A DNA stretch of 64,000 nucleotides from Adiantum capillus-veneris (GCA_014529385.2 CM043950.1:64004935-64068934); one strand, 5' to 3'; counted from the stretch's first letter, positions 22,041 to 33,564 are shown. Numbers and translations: made by a program. Notes: generated by a model from the sequence alone, not told the origin.

Positions 22041-22918
22041 TTCCAAGATTCTGTCATTCAAGGGGATCTTGTAACTGATCGAGCACATCCCCTAGGAAAC
22101 AGGTTTATAATTGATCATAGATCTGACACCACAGTTCACTCGGCCCCATTACAGTATTGTTACACATGTAAAGCGGACATTGATGTTGGGAAAGATTCTT
22201 CTTATATGGATGTACTACCTGGGATGACTGAGTCGGACAATTTGGATTGGGTCCACCTAGAAGCAACCATAGACACTTGGGGAATATAGGGGGATGACTT
22301 GGGTAACACCTGAGGAAGATGAAATGCCATCACTCGTACCCTTAAATATGCTACAAGCAATGCATATAGCTTCTGACAAGACTCGTCCTAATAAAACAAA
22401 TAAAACATACAAGTGGGTCCCTAAAGATTCTTTAGCAACCATAGCCAGTGCTAAAAGACAGGAGCCTGGTAAAAGACGTCCCATTCGCCCTAAGAAATGT
22501 AAAGAAACGTGGCGTTGGATTCCTAAACGACTATTGGAAGCCCAAGGCTACTATCAAGGAAATGATCAAATCTGGGTGCAAAACGTAGATTGTGTTCTTA
22601 CTTGTCACCTGACCCATGTAAGCCCAATCCCCTAGCTCCAAAACAAATCAACAATCGTGGAAAGAAAAAAATCACAGAATGCTACACAACCGCTCCAGAG
22701 CTAGTTTGGGTACCGAAGAAAGAACAATTTGTTCCACCTAGCTCAGGAAGGGGGGAGTCCCATGAAGCTTCTAGCTCCTCATGTAATGCATCCATAAAGC
22801 TACAAAGGAATCCACACCTCCCAGTGTTCAAGAATCACCTGATGAACCATTTCAAGTTCGATCCTGCGAGAGTACCTTACCACCCTTGCAACTCGATGAG
22901 GCACCTAAGGTAATAGAA
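22041..22918 (+). other. Element III region with repeated W-(V/I)-P-K motifs
   Basis: Two overlapping frames (22294-22635 and 22590-22913) contain YKWVPKDSL, WRWIPKRLL and LVWVPKKEQF, three occurrences in about 300 bases. The sequence is Lys/Pro-rich and basic, consistent with a nucleic-acid-binding tail, but I do not recognise a domain. One frame change is needed between the second and third motif. Function unknown. Confidence 0.5.
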
Positions 22919-24631
22919 AACTACTGGCAAAAATCCTCACCCATTACTAACTGGAACAATTGGTTTCAAAGGGTGACAAGCACATTTCAAACGGTATGAT
23001 CTACCCAAGGAAGGGGGAAGTGTTTGCTGACAGTCATCATTCACTCACTCCCCTCTCAACCTTCCTCCCTGACCTCTCAATCTCCCAATCTTAGGGAATG
23101 TATATATAAAGCCTTATACTCACAAAAAACAAAAAAAATAAAGAGCAATAGCAATTCTCAAACGAGTGTGCACAATAAAAGTCGAATAATGACCCAAACC
23201 TACACATTGACATCCGGTACACTGAAACAGAAACCTATGTCATAAAACACCTTTGATCCTCATCACTCGAGTGATGGAGGGTAGGTAGGATTAGTACAAT
23301 AGGAGTGTTTTTGTTTTAGAGTTTAGTGATTAGCAAAGTTCTTTCTTCCCACTGATGTGCCTCCTAGAGGTATTCTTTGTGTTTCCTAGTGTGTACAGGA
23401 ACGTGTTGCTGTTATTAGGATTTGGACCTTCATGAAATCTTTCTCTCGTTCACAATTCAAATCAAGGCACGACCATCAACACAAACAGGTATTTCTTGTC
23501 CATTAGCATGCCCCTTATCTTTTTGCATCCATGTTTGTCTACTTTAATTGTGATTTGTAGCAAATATTCAGTGCCTTTGCTTAGTAACAAACATTAAATT
23601 CGATGTAATTTTTTGTCATAATCACTTGTCTAGGTTTAAAAATCAAATAGTCCGACTAAGCTAGTTTGACCAAGCTAGGCGTTAGAGATCTTCTCTTAAT
23701 ACCATAGGGAATGCCTTCCTAATAATCAATGGTTACTTACGTTCTTAATCCGATTTAGGCATCATTGTATGCAATGTACTAGGGCTGTCTAGTGGGCTTA
23801 GTCCCTATTGACCTTTAGCTTAAGTATTATAAAGAGAGTTTACTAGTGTGATGAGCCTGGGGAGGGTAATAGTGTTATATGACCCTCCAAAGTTACAAAA
23901 TTAAAATGCTGAAAACGAACAAAAAATAAATAAATCAAAGTGCCACGATGTAAAATCTTAAGCTGGAAGAGAAATCTCAGCTTGATTAGGTACTTCACTG
24001 ACATGTATCGCGTATGGTACTAGAGCCCTAGAGGTTCCCAATGTGGGCGCTTTTCCTTGAAAAGCAAAAAACCCAAGGCATACAGAATAAGCACATACAT
24101 CAAAATTGAATCACTGTGAAAAGACTTTGGGGGGTCAAAGAAAAGGTAATCAGTCAGGCGACGATTTCATGAGAAATGCCTTTTACTATAGCTTAACTAC
24201 AAGTTCTTCTAGGTATAGCCTCTAGTCAGCCCTCGAACATGAAATACTTGGCTCTTGCGATTAAACAACTTAATTGACCAGAGAAAATTGAGAAGCTTAC
24301 CCATGGTATTAATAGTCGATCTTTAGTGCCTTTTGACCGTTGAATTAGCGACCCCGAACTTGTTTAGTTTTTTACCTTCCCAACTGTTTATGCGTTTGAT
24401 TATATTGCAATTTAATGTTTATTGCTGACAACTGGTTTAGAATTACGCTACCAATCAATTTGTCTGCCTAAAACTGCATATGCTTTTTAATTGTATATGA
24501 GAATGCAATTATTGTGCCAATGTTGTTTGATTTTGCAATGACTGAAGAAGGCTAAGGACATTCATCTCAAATGCTCTTCCACCTCGACGAACAAGCTTCA
24601 ACTCAATAGCTTCTGAGGACGGAATCTACAT
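22919..24631 (+). other. Element III non-coding 3' internal region
   Basis: No RT, RNase H or integrase motif is visible on either strand, and no long frame. This is where pol would be in an autonomous element. Confidence 0.7.
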
Positions 24632-24645
24632 CAGGAAGGGGGGCA
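24632..24645 (+). promoter_or_regulatory. Polypurine tract of element III
   Basis: CAGGAAGGGGGGCA directly abuts the 3' LTR start TGTTAACC. This matches plus-strand orientation. Confidence 0.85.
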
Positions 24646-24953
24646 TGTTAACCCTCACGCACATTCCTATCACCTAAGACGGACGCCATATTATTTATTT
24701 GGTAGAGTCAAGTACCGGGCTTGTCGGTCTAGTAGGAAAAGGGTAAGAGTGATCGCCGATGAGAGGCGCACTCTAGCTAGAACATTCAAGGGATTAGTTG
24801 GCTAAGCATGGGCGCCCAAGTGTGAATGGGGCGAGATCATATAAAAGTCAACTAAACCTAAAATTCACTCATTCTCTCATTTGTGCAATTGAAGAGTGCT
24901 CTTGCTCCATCTCCATCTTCTTCTTCTTCCTCTCCTTGTGTGTGTGTGTATGC

Positions 24954-25011
<58 letters not shown>

Positions 25012-25231
25012 ATTGCGGCGGCACGACGGCGGCGAGGCGGTTGAGCGCGGCGTCTCCCTCTTCTTCGTTGCGAGGAATCCTCCACGACAACAAGCGTAGA
25101 GCGGTGAATGACACACCATCGCCATCTTTGAGCTTACTAGTTTAAGCTAGTTGCGTGCTTGGAGCCATTTGTGGCTCGCACACAGTGTATCGGCAAGTTC
25201 CTTACATTGACACGTGCGACAAACGCACACA
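24646..25231 (+). repeat. Element III 3' LTR
   Basis: 586 bp against 550 bp for the 5' copy; most of the difference is the (GA)n at about 24959-25006. It ends ACGCACACA, followed by TGCAA (TSD). Confidence 0.95.
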
Positions 25232-25236
25232 TGCAA

Positions 25237-25400
25237 CTTAAAAGCATGTGTGGTGTTATCAAGCTCTTGTTCAAGCACGTCATGGGCCCGAGTTTCTACG
25301 CACAACACTTTGGGCTATTTCAGCCAGTCTCTTCTCTGCGCGTGCGAGCCCACTTGAGGAAATTGCATATCAAGCTCTTTTTCTAGCGCACGAATTCACC
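25237..25400 (-). pseudogene. Coiled-coil-like coding relic, right part
   Basis: Minus-strand pieces RALEKELDMQFPQ, AEKRLAEIAQSVVRR and VLEQELDNTTHAFK occur in successive frames separated by small shifts. The last leads in phase into the relic left of 7900. It looks like a decayed helical protein gene that element III interrupted. Family not recognised. Confidence 0.4.
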
Positions 25401-25711
25401 TTTATTGAGCCATGATATGACAAGCTTGGTTGGCATTAGAGGAAGCGAGTGAGAAGTCCTCTTTGTCCTTGTAGATTGCCTGCTTGAGAGGGAGATGCCG
25501 CAACACGTCAACACCATTCTGGATATCGGCCATGGTTGCCATATCCACCCATGGTTGCTGATGTCGCCTTGCTTTCTAGCTGCTGGTAATTGGCTCTTGC
25601 ATCCAATTTTTACGACCCCACCACCACCTCGTCCGTCATCTCACGCTACTGAGAGTCCCGTTTTGGGACTTGTCTCATAAAAAAAAACCTTTGCTTTATT
25701 TGTAAACTAGT

Positions 25712-25712
<1 letters not shown>

Positions 25713-25748
<36 letters not shown>
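25713..25748. repeat. (CA)n microsatellite
   Basis: An uninterrupted CA dinucleotide tract of about 36 bases. The 300 bases to its left show no gene. Confidence 0.97.
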
Positions 25749-25751
<3 letters not shown>

Positions 25752-25765
25752 CCAAATCAAATCAA

Positions 25766-26022
25766 GGCCTAAAATTGACAGGCATAGTAGAAATTTCTTT
25801 TCTTTTGACAAACAATTTTTCAAGCCCCCTTTTATATGCTTTGTGTAATGCGATCAACTTACATAATTTGCCATATATAATGTAAATTTAAGGGTATAAA
25901 CACGAAAAATGACAAACAATTTCGAGATTCTAGCATGTCAAATGACTGGAGGTTTTTTTGAAGTACCTATTTTGACAGGCAAAATAGCCCTTGATAGGAA
26001 AAACAGGTGTCAATTTTAGGCC
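25766..26022. mobile_element. Possible short inverted-repeat (MITE-like) element
   Basis: GGCCTAAAATTGACA at 25766-25780 is exactly inverted at 26008-26022, enclosing 257 bp of non-coding A/T-rich DNA. A second loose inverted match (GACAGGC-type) lies inside. No target duplication is evident, so the mobile origin is inferred. Confidence 0.45.
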
Positions 26023-26249
26023 CTAGACCCGGTTTCTATGTAGACAAAGAGAACTTCAAGATTTATCTGCCTCCTCTAAAGCCTTTTTCTCCAAACCTAA
26101 ATAAAAGCATGCAAGAGAAAGTATTAATATTTTGTCAAGGCTGATGGTATTGTAGTGATTGTCAACATGTACTTGATATTATGAGGGGATCTTTAATCAA
26201 CAACTTGATCAATTTCTAGAGCAAATGCAAGCAATAGATTTTTTGCTTA

Positions 26250-26810
26250 GGGTTGTGGACCCATGTGTCGATGCCGCCAATGCTCAAAGGGTGGAGCAAG
26301 CCCTTCACTAACTCAGAGCTTAAGTGGGCACTGCAAAAATTACTTAATGATAAAACACCTGGTATTTTTAGCTTGTCTAAGAAATGTGTTCATTACTTTT
26401 GGGATCAATTGCTACCTCTTATCATTGGTCTTATAAACCACATTTGGAGTACACAACACATGGATCCTACTTTTAAGCAAGGAACCATTAACCTCATTCC
26501 AAAGTAGACCTTTTGTACCTCTTTGGATCACTGGAGGCCAATCACAATGATGGATATTTGGTATAAGATCTTGGCTAAGGTCATCGCCCTTAGATTATCT
26601 CCGTTTTTGAGGAAACATATACATTTTTCTCAATTTGTATTTATTGGGGGTAGGTTTATATACGATAATATCTTAACAATCATGCTTGGAATTAAGGGAG
26701 CTCAGCAAACCAACCAAAAGATTGTCTTGCTACAACTTGATTTTGTAAAGGCGTTCAACACGGTTCAATGGGAATTCATCTTCCTAAGGCTTTTCACTAT
26801 GGAACTGGTC
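26250..26810 (+). pseudogene. LINE reverse transcriptase fragment (L1-like)
   Basis: The frame encodes FTNSELKWALQKLLNDKTPG, then after an in-frame stop at 26504-26506 WRPITMMDIWYKILAKVIA, FIGGRFIYDN and LLQLDFVKAFNTVQWEF. These are RT blocks from the fingers to the first catalytic Asp region of plant L1 LINEs. The YADD block is missing and similarity stops near 26810. It is therefore a truncated relic. Confidence 0.85.
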
Positions 26811-27428
26811 GAACAAAGCACTACCTCTCGGGTTGGCGCCGAACCAAATTTGAATATTAAAAAAAACACCCTAACTTGTTTCTACTCTAGGTTTCTGCCA
26901 TGACTGGTTGTTGCTATGTTGTGTCACTAAGTGTTTAAGAACTATAGCATTGAGGTAATTCTTCTGGGTTTAGCATACAAAATATACTAATCAGTTTGCA
27001 ACCTATGTTTAATACTGTTTAGATATTGTTGTTTTACTGTTGGTGGAGAATCTCAGTCCTTGAACTTTGATAGTCCGCTGTTTATTTGATTATTTAATGG
27101 GCTGTAGTGAACCAGGTTATACTTATATAGGCATTTTTTGTTATATTAGATGAAACCTTGGGATTGATTAAGCAATTTGAGCTCCTTCTCAATGGTCCTT
27201 TTTTCATTGAAATTTCATTATTTTGTACAGTTTTAAGCTTAATCAACCTCTTTTGGCAACATGAATGTTTACTCTGTGGTTTAATTAAATGAGGGATGAT
27301 GGGGCAGCCTCCCTTTATGGTTAATATAAAAAGTTTTGTTGTATACTTGCCCTAGGAAATGAGACTACCTTTTCAAAGCTATAGCATTTATTAGCTTCTC
27401 TTAAACTCTATAGTTGCCCATGGTTGGG
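26811..27428. other. No recognisable feature
   Basis: A/T-rich, without long frames or obvious repeats on either strand. Confidence 0.5.
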
Positions 27429-28066
27429 TCAAGGTTTTGACTCCTCTTGACAAAAATCCTGGTGATGGGGTTACTATGATTTTACAATACATTTCTCAAC
27501 TACCTGTATTAGCTCAGTAATATACTCAAGATCTTGCTCAATTCCCTTCTTTTGGTGCTGAACTTGCCAACTTTCTCAAAAATTTACGTGGGCTTAATCC
27601 TACTTTCATTAGTACTCCAGCTACCCCTATTGTCCCACAAATTGGTGACCTCTTCTATAGAGACAATGCTACTCTAGAAGCTGTTAAAGAATTCCAAAAT
27701 AATTTATGTACCCTCAGCGACTCTGCCCTTTTAGAGATGGTTCCAAAAGTCTCTAAAGTTTTCCCTTTTCTACCGGTCATACAAATCGAAGTGGAATCTT
27801 TTGAAGTGGACCATCAGCTTTGGATTCTCCCTAACCAAGCTTTTTCAGCACCCTTACTCAGTGAAACTTGGGTTTACCTTGCCAACCTACCAACATCTAT
27901 AGTAGAAGATTTCCGGCTCAAAATACTTAAAGGTGGACACTTTCTAAATGAAGGAGAGCTTATGAAGGCCCCTTTTAACCTCAATTTTATTGATCAAGCT
28001 AATTGTGCCTCTAATGATGGCCTCTATATTCACACAAAAGAAAAATATGGAATTTGCCAAGTTTAA
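27429..28066 (+). pseudogene. Unidentified ORF relic (about 212 codons, one stop)
   Basis: One frame runs from about 27429 (KVLTPLDKNPGDGVTM) to TAA at 28064-28066 with a single internal TAA near 27519. The part after the stop includes FPSFGAELANFLKNLRGLNP, IGDLFYRDNATLEAV, LPNQAFSAPLLSETWVYLAN and GGHFLNEGELMKAPFN. Amino-acid composition is protein-like rather than random. I do not recognise a family. It could be part of a transposon ORF or a host pseudogene. Confidence 0.45.
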
Positions 28067-29602
28067 CATACAACCTAGTTGCCTTCATCATGTCCAAGAT
28101 CATGCCATTACATTCACCTATTACCTTTTCTTTTCTGGAAACTAGTATGCCTTGATTGGTAAGGATTGAAGGAGGTTAATGGATGGCGAAGTGAAGGAGA
28201 AGGTGGAAGAAAGTCACACTTGTGGAAGTGGGGGGTGGAAGGGATTAGTTTCAATGTCTAAAGGTTTATCAAAGTAGAGAAGAAATGGAAGAGAATGTGG
28301 TTGGTAGAGTAGCTAGTGAAACCAACAAAATGTGAGGGACGGAGTGGTTGTTGTTCCTGAGATTCTGCAACAGCGCAATAATTGAAGGCAATGTTTGAAG
28401 CTTTGTTGAAGTAGAACATAAATGGAAGGGGATGTGGATCATAAATTAGGTAATGAAATCCAACGAAACACATGAGAGTTGAGGGAAAGCAACAGTGTTT
28501 GAAGGAAACCTCCTAAATGTAATGCCCATTACTAATTTTTAATAGCTAATTCAATGTTTCCATACGACATATGTACTTTGCATTTCATCGAAGTTAGCGG
28601 GTGATAGTCGTTGTAGTGGAGATTTCATCTACTCGTAAACGAAGTTCATGATTAATGCTAATTTGAGCTCTTCATTGTTACAATGCCTTTTTATGAATGT
28701 TGTTAAATCCAATTTTTCTTGTGCATTTATTTTGTGGAATTAAAAATATTTGCCAATATGCATATGAATAGTAGAGGTGTCCTTCTGAGGGGCATTGACA
28801 CAAATGTTTGGATTTGACATGCATCTGTGTAGTAGCTTCATTCCAAGTAGTATAGTAAGAGATCCAGAAATTGTAGTGATAGTATGTTCTAAGCCAGTCG
28901 CTTTTGTCTAGTCGCATTGTCTTCGTGAAGACCATGAGAGAGAGAGGGGGGGGGGAGGGGGAGGATTTTCTAGCACATGTGTAGTACCGGTCTGTTGCAA
29001 CTAATGTGAAATAGAAATAGACTCAAATTCAGACTTACGTAGCAGCATGCAACACTATTGACTAACAAGCGTTGACGAGCGGAGGGATGCTTTGACAAGT
29101 AGGTAGAAAAATGATGGCCAATGTATACCATCAGAGGATGGTGGAGTTTGTGGGGAACTTTCCCTAGTTGAAAACAAACTACGTGTTAGGAGATCATTGA
29201 GAAAAAGATAGTTATTATTAATGTGGATTATGCAACCACAAAGATCACTTGCGCAAAACGCATGTGTATTGTAGAGGCACTTCTTGCACAAAATGCTTGT
29301 GTATTGTAGAGGAAACAAAAAGAAAAACCATACATAAGTATGGCATGGAGGTAGCACGGTTCTCCACATTGTTTATAATACCGTAAGGAATGTGCCCTTC
29401 CCCTGCACTTTTATCCCGTTCAGTGTTGATGGGGGCCTTATGCTTTTTCTCTAGTGCTAGAGGGGGAAGGTTTCTTTTTTGAAATAAAGACAATGAGAAG
29501 AATTTGTTACCTTTACTTTGTTCCATTTTAACCAAGGGAGACGGGAAATCACCGAGTCAGACATTCCGCTCCATCACACACCGAACATATAGGTGCGTTA
29601 CT
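28067..29602. other. No recognisable gene
   Basis: No convincing frame or similarity on either strand. It contains a purine-rich patch near 28935-28965 (GA then G runs). The first base of the hAT target duplication is at 29603. Confidence 0.5.
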
Positions 29603-29779
29603 ATGGACATCAGGGATTTCATTAACGTAATCACGATTGGGTGATTGCGTAAATAACTATAGTATTTACATAAAAAAATCACGTGATCACGTTAATTGTT
29701 AACGTGACTTTGATTTTGACCTGCAAAAACCTATACAGCCGGTTAGCCCTCCGGGTTTTTTCATTTTCCCTGCGGGGCT

Positions 29780-29870
29780 CGGCGAGCTTTTTCATTTTCC
29801 CGGCGGGCCCGCTGGGTATATGCAGTAGCCCGGCGGGCCCGCGGGGAAATTGAAAAAGTCCGACGGGCGT
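29780..29870. repeat. Left subterminal fold-back hairpin of the hAT-like element
   Basis: CTTTTTCATTTTCCCGGCGG with GGGCCCGCT is followed, after about 11 bases, by its imperfect inverse ending GGGGAAATTGAAAAAGTCCG. It mirrors the better-preserved hairpin at the other end. A further half-copy lies just left, near 29748-29778. Confidence 0.75.
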
Positions 29871-30780
29871 AATTATATATAGTAAATAATGTGCTAACCC
29901 CGGTCTTTTAGCTAGGCAAATCCTTGGGGAGTGTATCCGAGTGCCAGGTATTGTCATCTCCTTGTGAATTGACCTAAGGTTACAGAGCCACATGTCCTTT
30001 TTTTGGGCCGAACGTGATTATTAATTCGGTAACCACTTCTAAAAATATTTAATACGTTTACCGACATAAAGGTATGAAACCAAAACAACTGAAAACTTGG
30101 GGAATCATGCTCATTGCGAAGAAGCCATTGGTCCAAATGAGGGCTGTAATTGGTTTTAGAAGATGAGCATATGTAAATGACGAGACGATAGTCAAGGGTC
30201 GGGTGTCCTCTACTAGAGTACCCGGGCATATAAAGATCCTTCAAGTTTTACATTTGAGTTGATTTACAATATAAGATCTATAATCCTTGATTGGGTTAAA
30301 ATAGCTTTTATATATTGAATTGGTTGCATGGGTGGGCTACAATCCTTTACTGGGTACAAGTAGTCCCCAATTGGGTGATTATATTGAAGATTTATTTGCG
30401 TTAGTTCATGCATTGGTTTATACAGAGAGTGCATTATGTATTACGATAGATTATTAGTGCATGAAATGACCAATCATATATTTTATTGCTTTCGTTTATT
30501 TTTTTGTAGCAAATGAAATTAGATGTGTCTTATTGTTTGCAAATCAAAGTGGACATATAAATAATCATTATAATAATAATTGCATAGAGAGATTCATAGC
30601 ATTGTTATGGTTATTACGCCATATATAGACTACATTGCAATGTGTATGGTTGTTCACAATATAGGTGATCGATATGTGGATTGACTAGCGTGCATTGAAA
30701 ATCTCATATTGTGCATCATGGTTATTTTCATATTGAATGGTTTTTACATTATAATATATATTGAAAATAAAAAAATATTT

Positions 30781-32126
30781 TCAGAATTGAACATCTTGTT
30801 CTTTTCTCTTCAGTTTTAATTTTCTGGCTGCACTCCAAAAATCTGCCAGTATGTCGAACAGGTAGCCCAATGCATAAATGTTGCTCGCTTTTGTGTATGC
30901 ATCTATGCACCATGGATCGTATAGTTCGAGATCAATCCACGGTCGCTTAGCCATCTCGGCGTCCCTGCTCTCTGTGCATTCAAAACTGCTTCGCAACTGT
31001 GCGCTTAGAGACAAATAATTATTTGCTACGCGCTTAGCAGGTGTTCTCAGCATCATACCCCAATCAATGATACAGACGCGGGGTTTATTGGTGCGAGTAA
31101 AGTCCAACATGACGTTGAATGGGTGCAAGTCGCTGTGCACTATACCGATCGAGTGGGCAGTCGCAACGCCGTCGATTAAGGCATGACAAATTGCCGACAT
31201 CTGCTCGACCACTGCTTTGATCCGCACCGTGTCTATCTCGCTTATAGCAGGCAATGACCTCTAGCCGTGTTGTAGCTTGTGCATGTGTCGTATGAACAAT
31301 CCGTGAGCCAATGGTAAGCGGCACATCATGTCGCCCACGGTATCCCCATTGTAGTATGAAAATATCATGATCCAAGGAGCTTCTGTATTAAACCCAATGC
31401 ACCTTACAATGGAGGGGTGAAGCATTTGCATTCCTTGCTCTGTCTGAAACCTGTCAAATTTCACCTCACTCCCTCTCTTGTAACATTTTTCCACATATGT
31501 AATGTGGTCTGGAAAAAATGAGATGCCTTTGATAGTGTACAATGTGCACACATCGAAGGAGCATGCTCCAATCCTCATACCTTCTACCAAGGCTTCGTGA
31601 GGGATGCCGACAAGATGAGTGCACTTTGCATTCAAAGCAGTGCGCATGATTGTGCCGGTGCCGCTGGTATCGGATCGACCTCCCAAATCTGCTTGCGCAT
31701 CTTGGGCCATCTTCAATCTCTTGGGTAAAGCTGCTTGGTCCTGCGCTTTCACACACTTCATCTTTACCTTCTGTCTTCCCACAATTTATCCCAGAGCTCA
31801 AATTTTGACATGTCGCAAGCAGGTGGGATATCTTCCTTTAAGCCTCTGCAACATACTTTCATATTGCCCAACACTATCGTGACCTTGTGGTGGGGGTCAA
31901 ATTATCGTATCTCAGCTGGACTCAACAACTCGTATTGGCCTTCAAGTCGCAACCTGCGCTCTGTGTTCTCCCATATAGCGCTAGTGATGTCTTTGATGTA
32001 GACATCTCTTTCACTAATCTGCTGTATGCGATCAGCTGCACATGATGAGATTGCCAAAATACATTCTTTACGAATGGCACGTATAACACATTTCTTTTGA
32101 TCTGGCGTCATATTTGCACTGGACAA
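30781..32126 (-). pseudogene. Protein-kinase-like gene relic inside the hAT-like element
   Basis: Read leftwards. An N-terminal piece (32126 to about 31790; MSSANMTPDQKK..., with a TAA in frame near 31904) precedes a kinase fold in another frame (from about 31782). N-lobe: YVEKCYKRG (candidate ATP-binding Lys) and EQGMQMLHPSIVRCIGF (candidate C-helix Glu). An in-frame TAG sits at 31258-31260. C-lobe: catalytic loop VHSDLHPFNVML (near 31140), IIDWG in place of DFG (near 31065), then KASNIYALGYLF. The Asp and Asn of the catalytic loop are present. Normal kinase length is about 260 residues and most of it is here, but stops and a frameshift make it a pseudogene unless introns remove them. Confidence 0.8.
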
Positions 32127-32524
32127 TACAAAAACAACATATCAAATACAAATTCATGGTTGCAAATGACACTACCACTCTCACACTATCTCAGGTAAAC
32201 TCTTAACCACCACTTGAAGACTTTAACAAATGTGCAAGAAAATATTGATAAAAATTGAATATAATCTTCACTTAAAATTGCAATCTGTTACACATGTAAA
32301 AAGCAATTCAAATAAGTGGTTTATAAGAACTTAATTCAAATTAAACAATACATGTTAACAGTCTTTAACATTTCAGGATATATTGAATTTTTAACTTATA
32401 TTTTTCTCCGTGCGCACATACTAATTCAAACAAAGCACACACCGACTTAAAATCTTCAAAAACATTTAAATCATTGAAAGTATACAAATTGGACTAGCAA
32501 ATTATGTTCACACACTTTTTTACA

Positions 32525-32897
32525 TAGAATTTATGTAAATGTAGCAATCAAAAAGCGATGATAATTGATGCTCTTTAAAAAGATACAAAAGAATATTTAA
32601 CATGCAAATTGTGTGCATTTAGAAATTTTGCAGAGAATTTATGTAAATGAAGCATTAAAAATAGCGATAATGCTTGAGAGTCCTTTAAAAAGATTAAAAA
32701 CGAATATTAAACATGCAATTTGTGTGCAAATATTTTTTTACATGTAATTTATATAAATGGAACATTTAAAATAGCGATGATTGATAAATAAAGTATTCTA
32801 TATAAATGAAACATTTAAAATAGCGATGATTGATGAATAAAGTATTCTATATAAATGGAACATTTAAAATAGCGATGATTGATGAATAAAGTATTCT
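32525..32897. repeat. Tandem repeats inside the hAT-like element
   Basis: Three 49-bp units (ATATAAATGGAACATTTAAA then ATAGCGATGATTGAT) start at 32751, 32800 and 32849. To their left, two diverged ~118-bp units share the ATTTATGTAAATG...AGCGAT core. The short array thus grew from one half of an older longer repeat. Confidence 0.85.
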
Positions 32898-32996
32898 TTT
32901 GAATATGATTAGCTAGTATATAATTTCAAATGGACAGTTAAAAACAACAAAATCAAACAATTCATACATTTTGTATATGAAATACTCTTCACAGTC

Positions 32997-33355
32997 GCGT
33001 TACCGACCAAGTATTTCATATACTTAATACTTAAAAAATTAACTGCACATGCACATACAAATTATATGACGTTCGTACGGTCGGGTTAACGACCTGAACG
33101 CCACATTTATGCAAAAACATATGCTTCTAACAAACGACACTCTATTAGCGCGTTACCGATCAAGTGCCGCCTGAATCTAAGGAAAAACAATGGCCTACAT
33201 ACGAACATCATATAGCCGCATTACCTACCAATGCCCATATGTTTTTTGGGAAAGGGGAAGGGAAGTTGACTTACCATAAACTAGATTCGCTGCGTTACCG
33301 ACATAGTACCAAGCCAATACTTACCACAAGGACACCATCTTCCCCGCGTCACCAA
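32997..33355. repeat. Spaced GCGTTACCGAC motifs near the right end of the hAT-like element
   Basis: GCGTTACCGACC at 32997, GGGTTAACGACC at 33083, GCGTTACCGATC at 33150, CGCATTACCTACC at 33217, GCGTTACCGACA at 33292 and a weak copy near 33344. Spacing is 53-86 bp with unlike sequence between. Such subterminal repeats can bind transposase; they also lie upstream of the kinase-like gene. The role is inference. Confidence 0.7.
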
Positions 33356-33404
33356 GGTGATGCCCCCGTGATAAGCACTGTTCCGTAGAACAGCTTACAC
33401 ACAC

Positions 33405-33564
33405 ACTCATTGTGTGGTAAGGTACCTTATTACTGCCGCGCACTACGACAAAAGGCATGCTACCACACAACACATACACACACACAACACATACTCGGAT
33501 CGTGTGGTCAGGTACTCTATTGCTGCTGCCGTGCACTGCGACGCAGAGCACGCTCCCACACAAC
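33405..33564. repeat. Two-copy repeat with internal inverted ends
   Basis: Two ~65-bp units, about 90 bp apart, each running from TGTGTGGT(A/C)AGGTAC to (A/C)CCACACAAC. GTGTGG and CCACAC pair, so each unit could fold. They are separated by a CACA-rich spacer. Confidence 0.65.

Larger units (their letters stand above)
7901..25231 (+). mobile_element. Element III: LTR retrotransposon with gag and protease only
   Basis: Direct LTRs at 7901-8450 and 24646-25231 (TG...CA), with a perfect TSD TGCAA at 7896-7900 and 25232-25236. A tRNA-Asp-like PBS follows the 5' LTR and a purine tract precedes the 3' LTR. Without the nested Gypsy IV it is about 8.4 kb. It encodes gag, several zinc knuckles and an aspartic protease, but I find no RT, RNase H or integrase motif in the remaining 2.6 kb. 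It fits the non-autonomous TR-GAG/LARD class. LTRs differ by roughly 5% plus a large (GA)n expansion, the oldest of the elements with both LTRs here. Confidence 0.93.
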
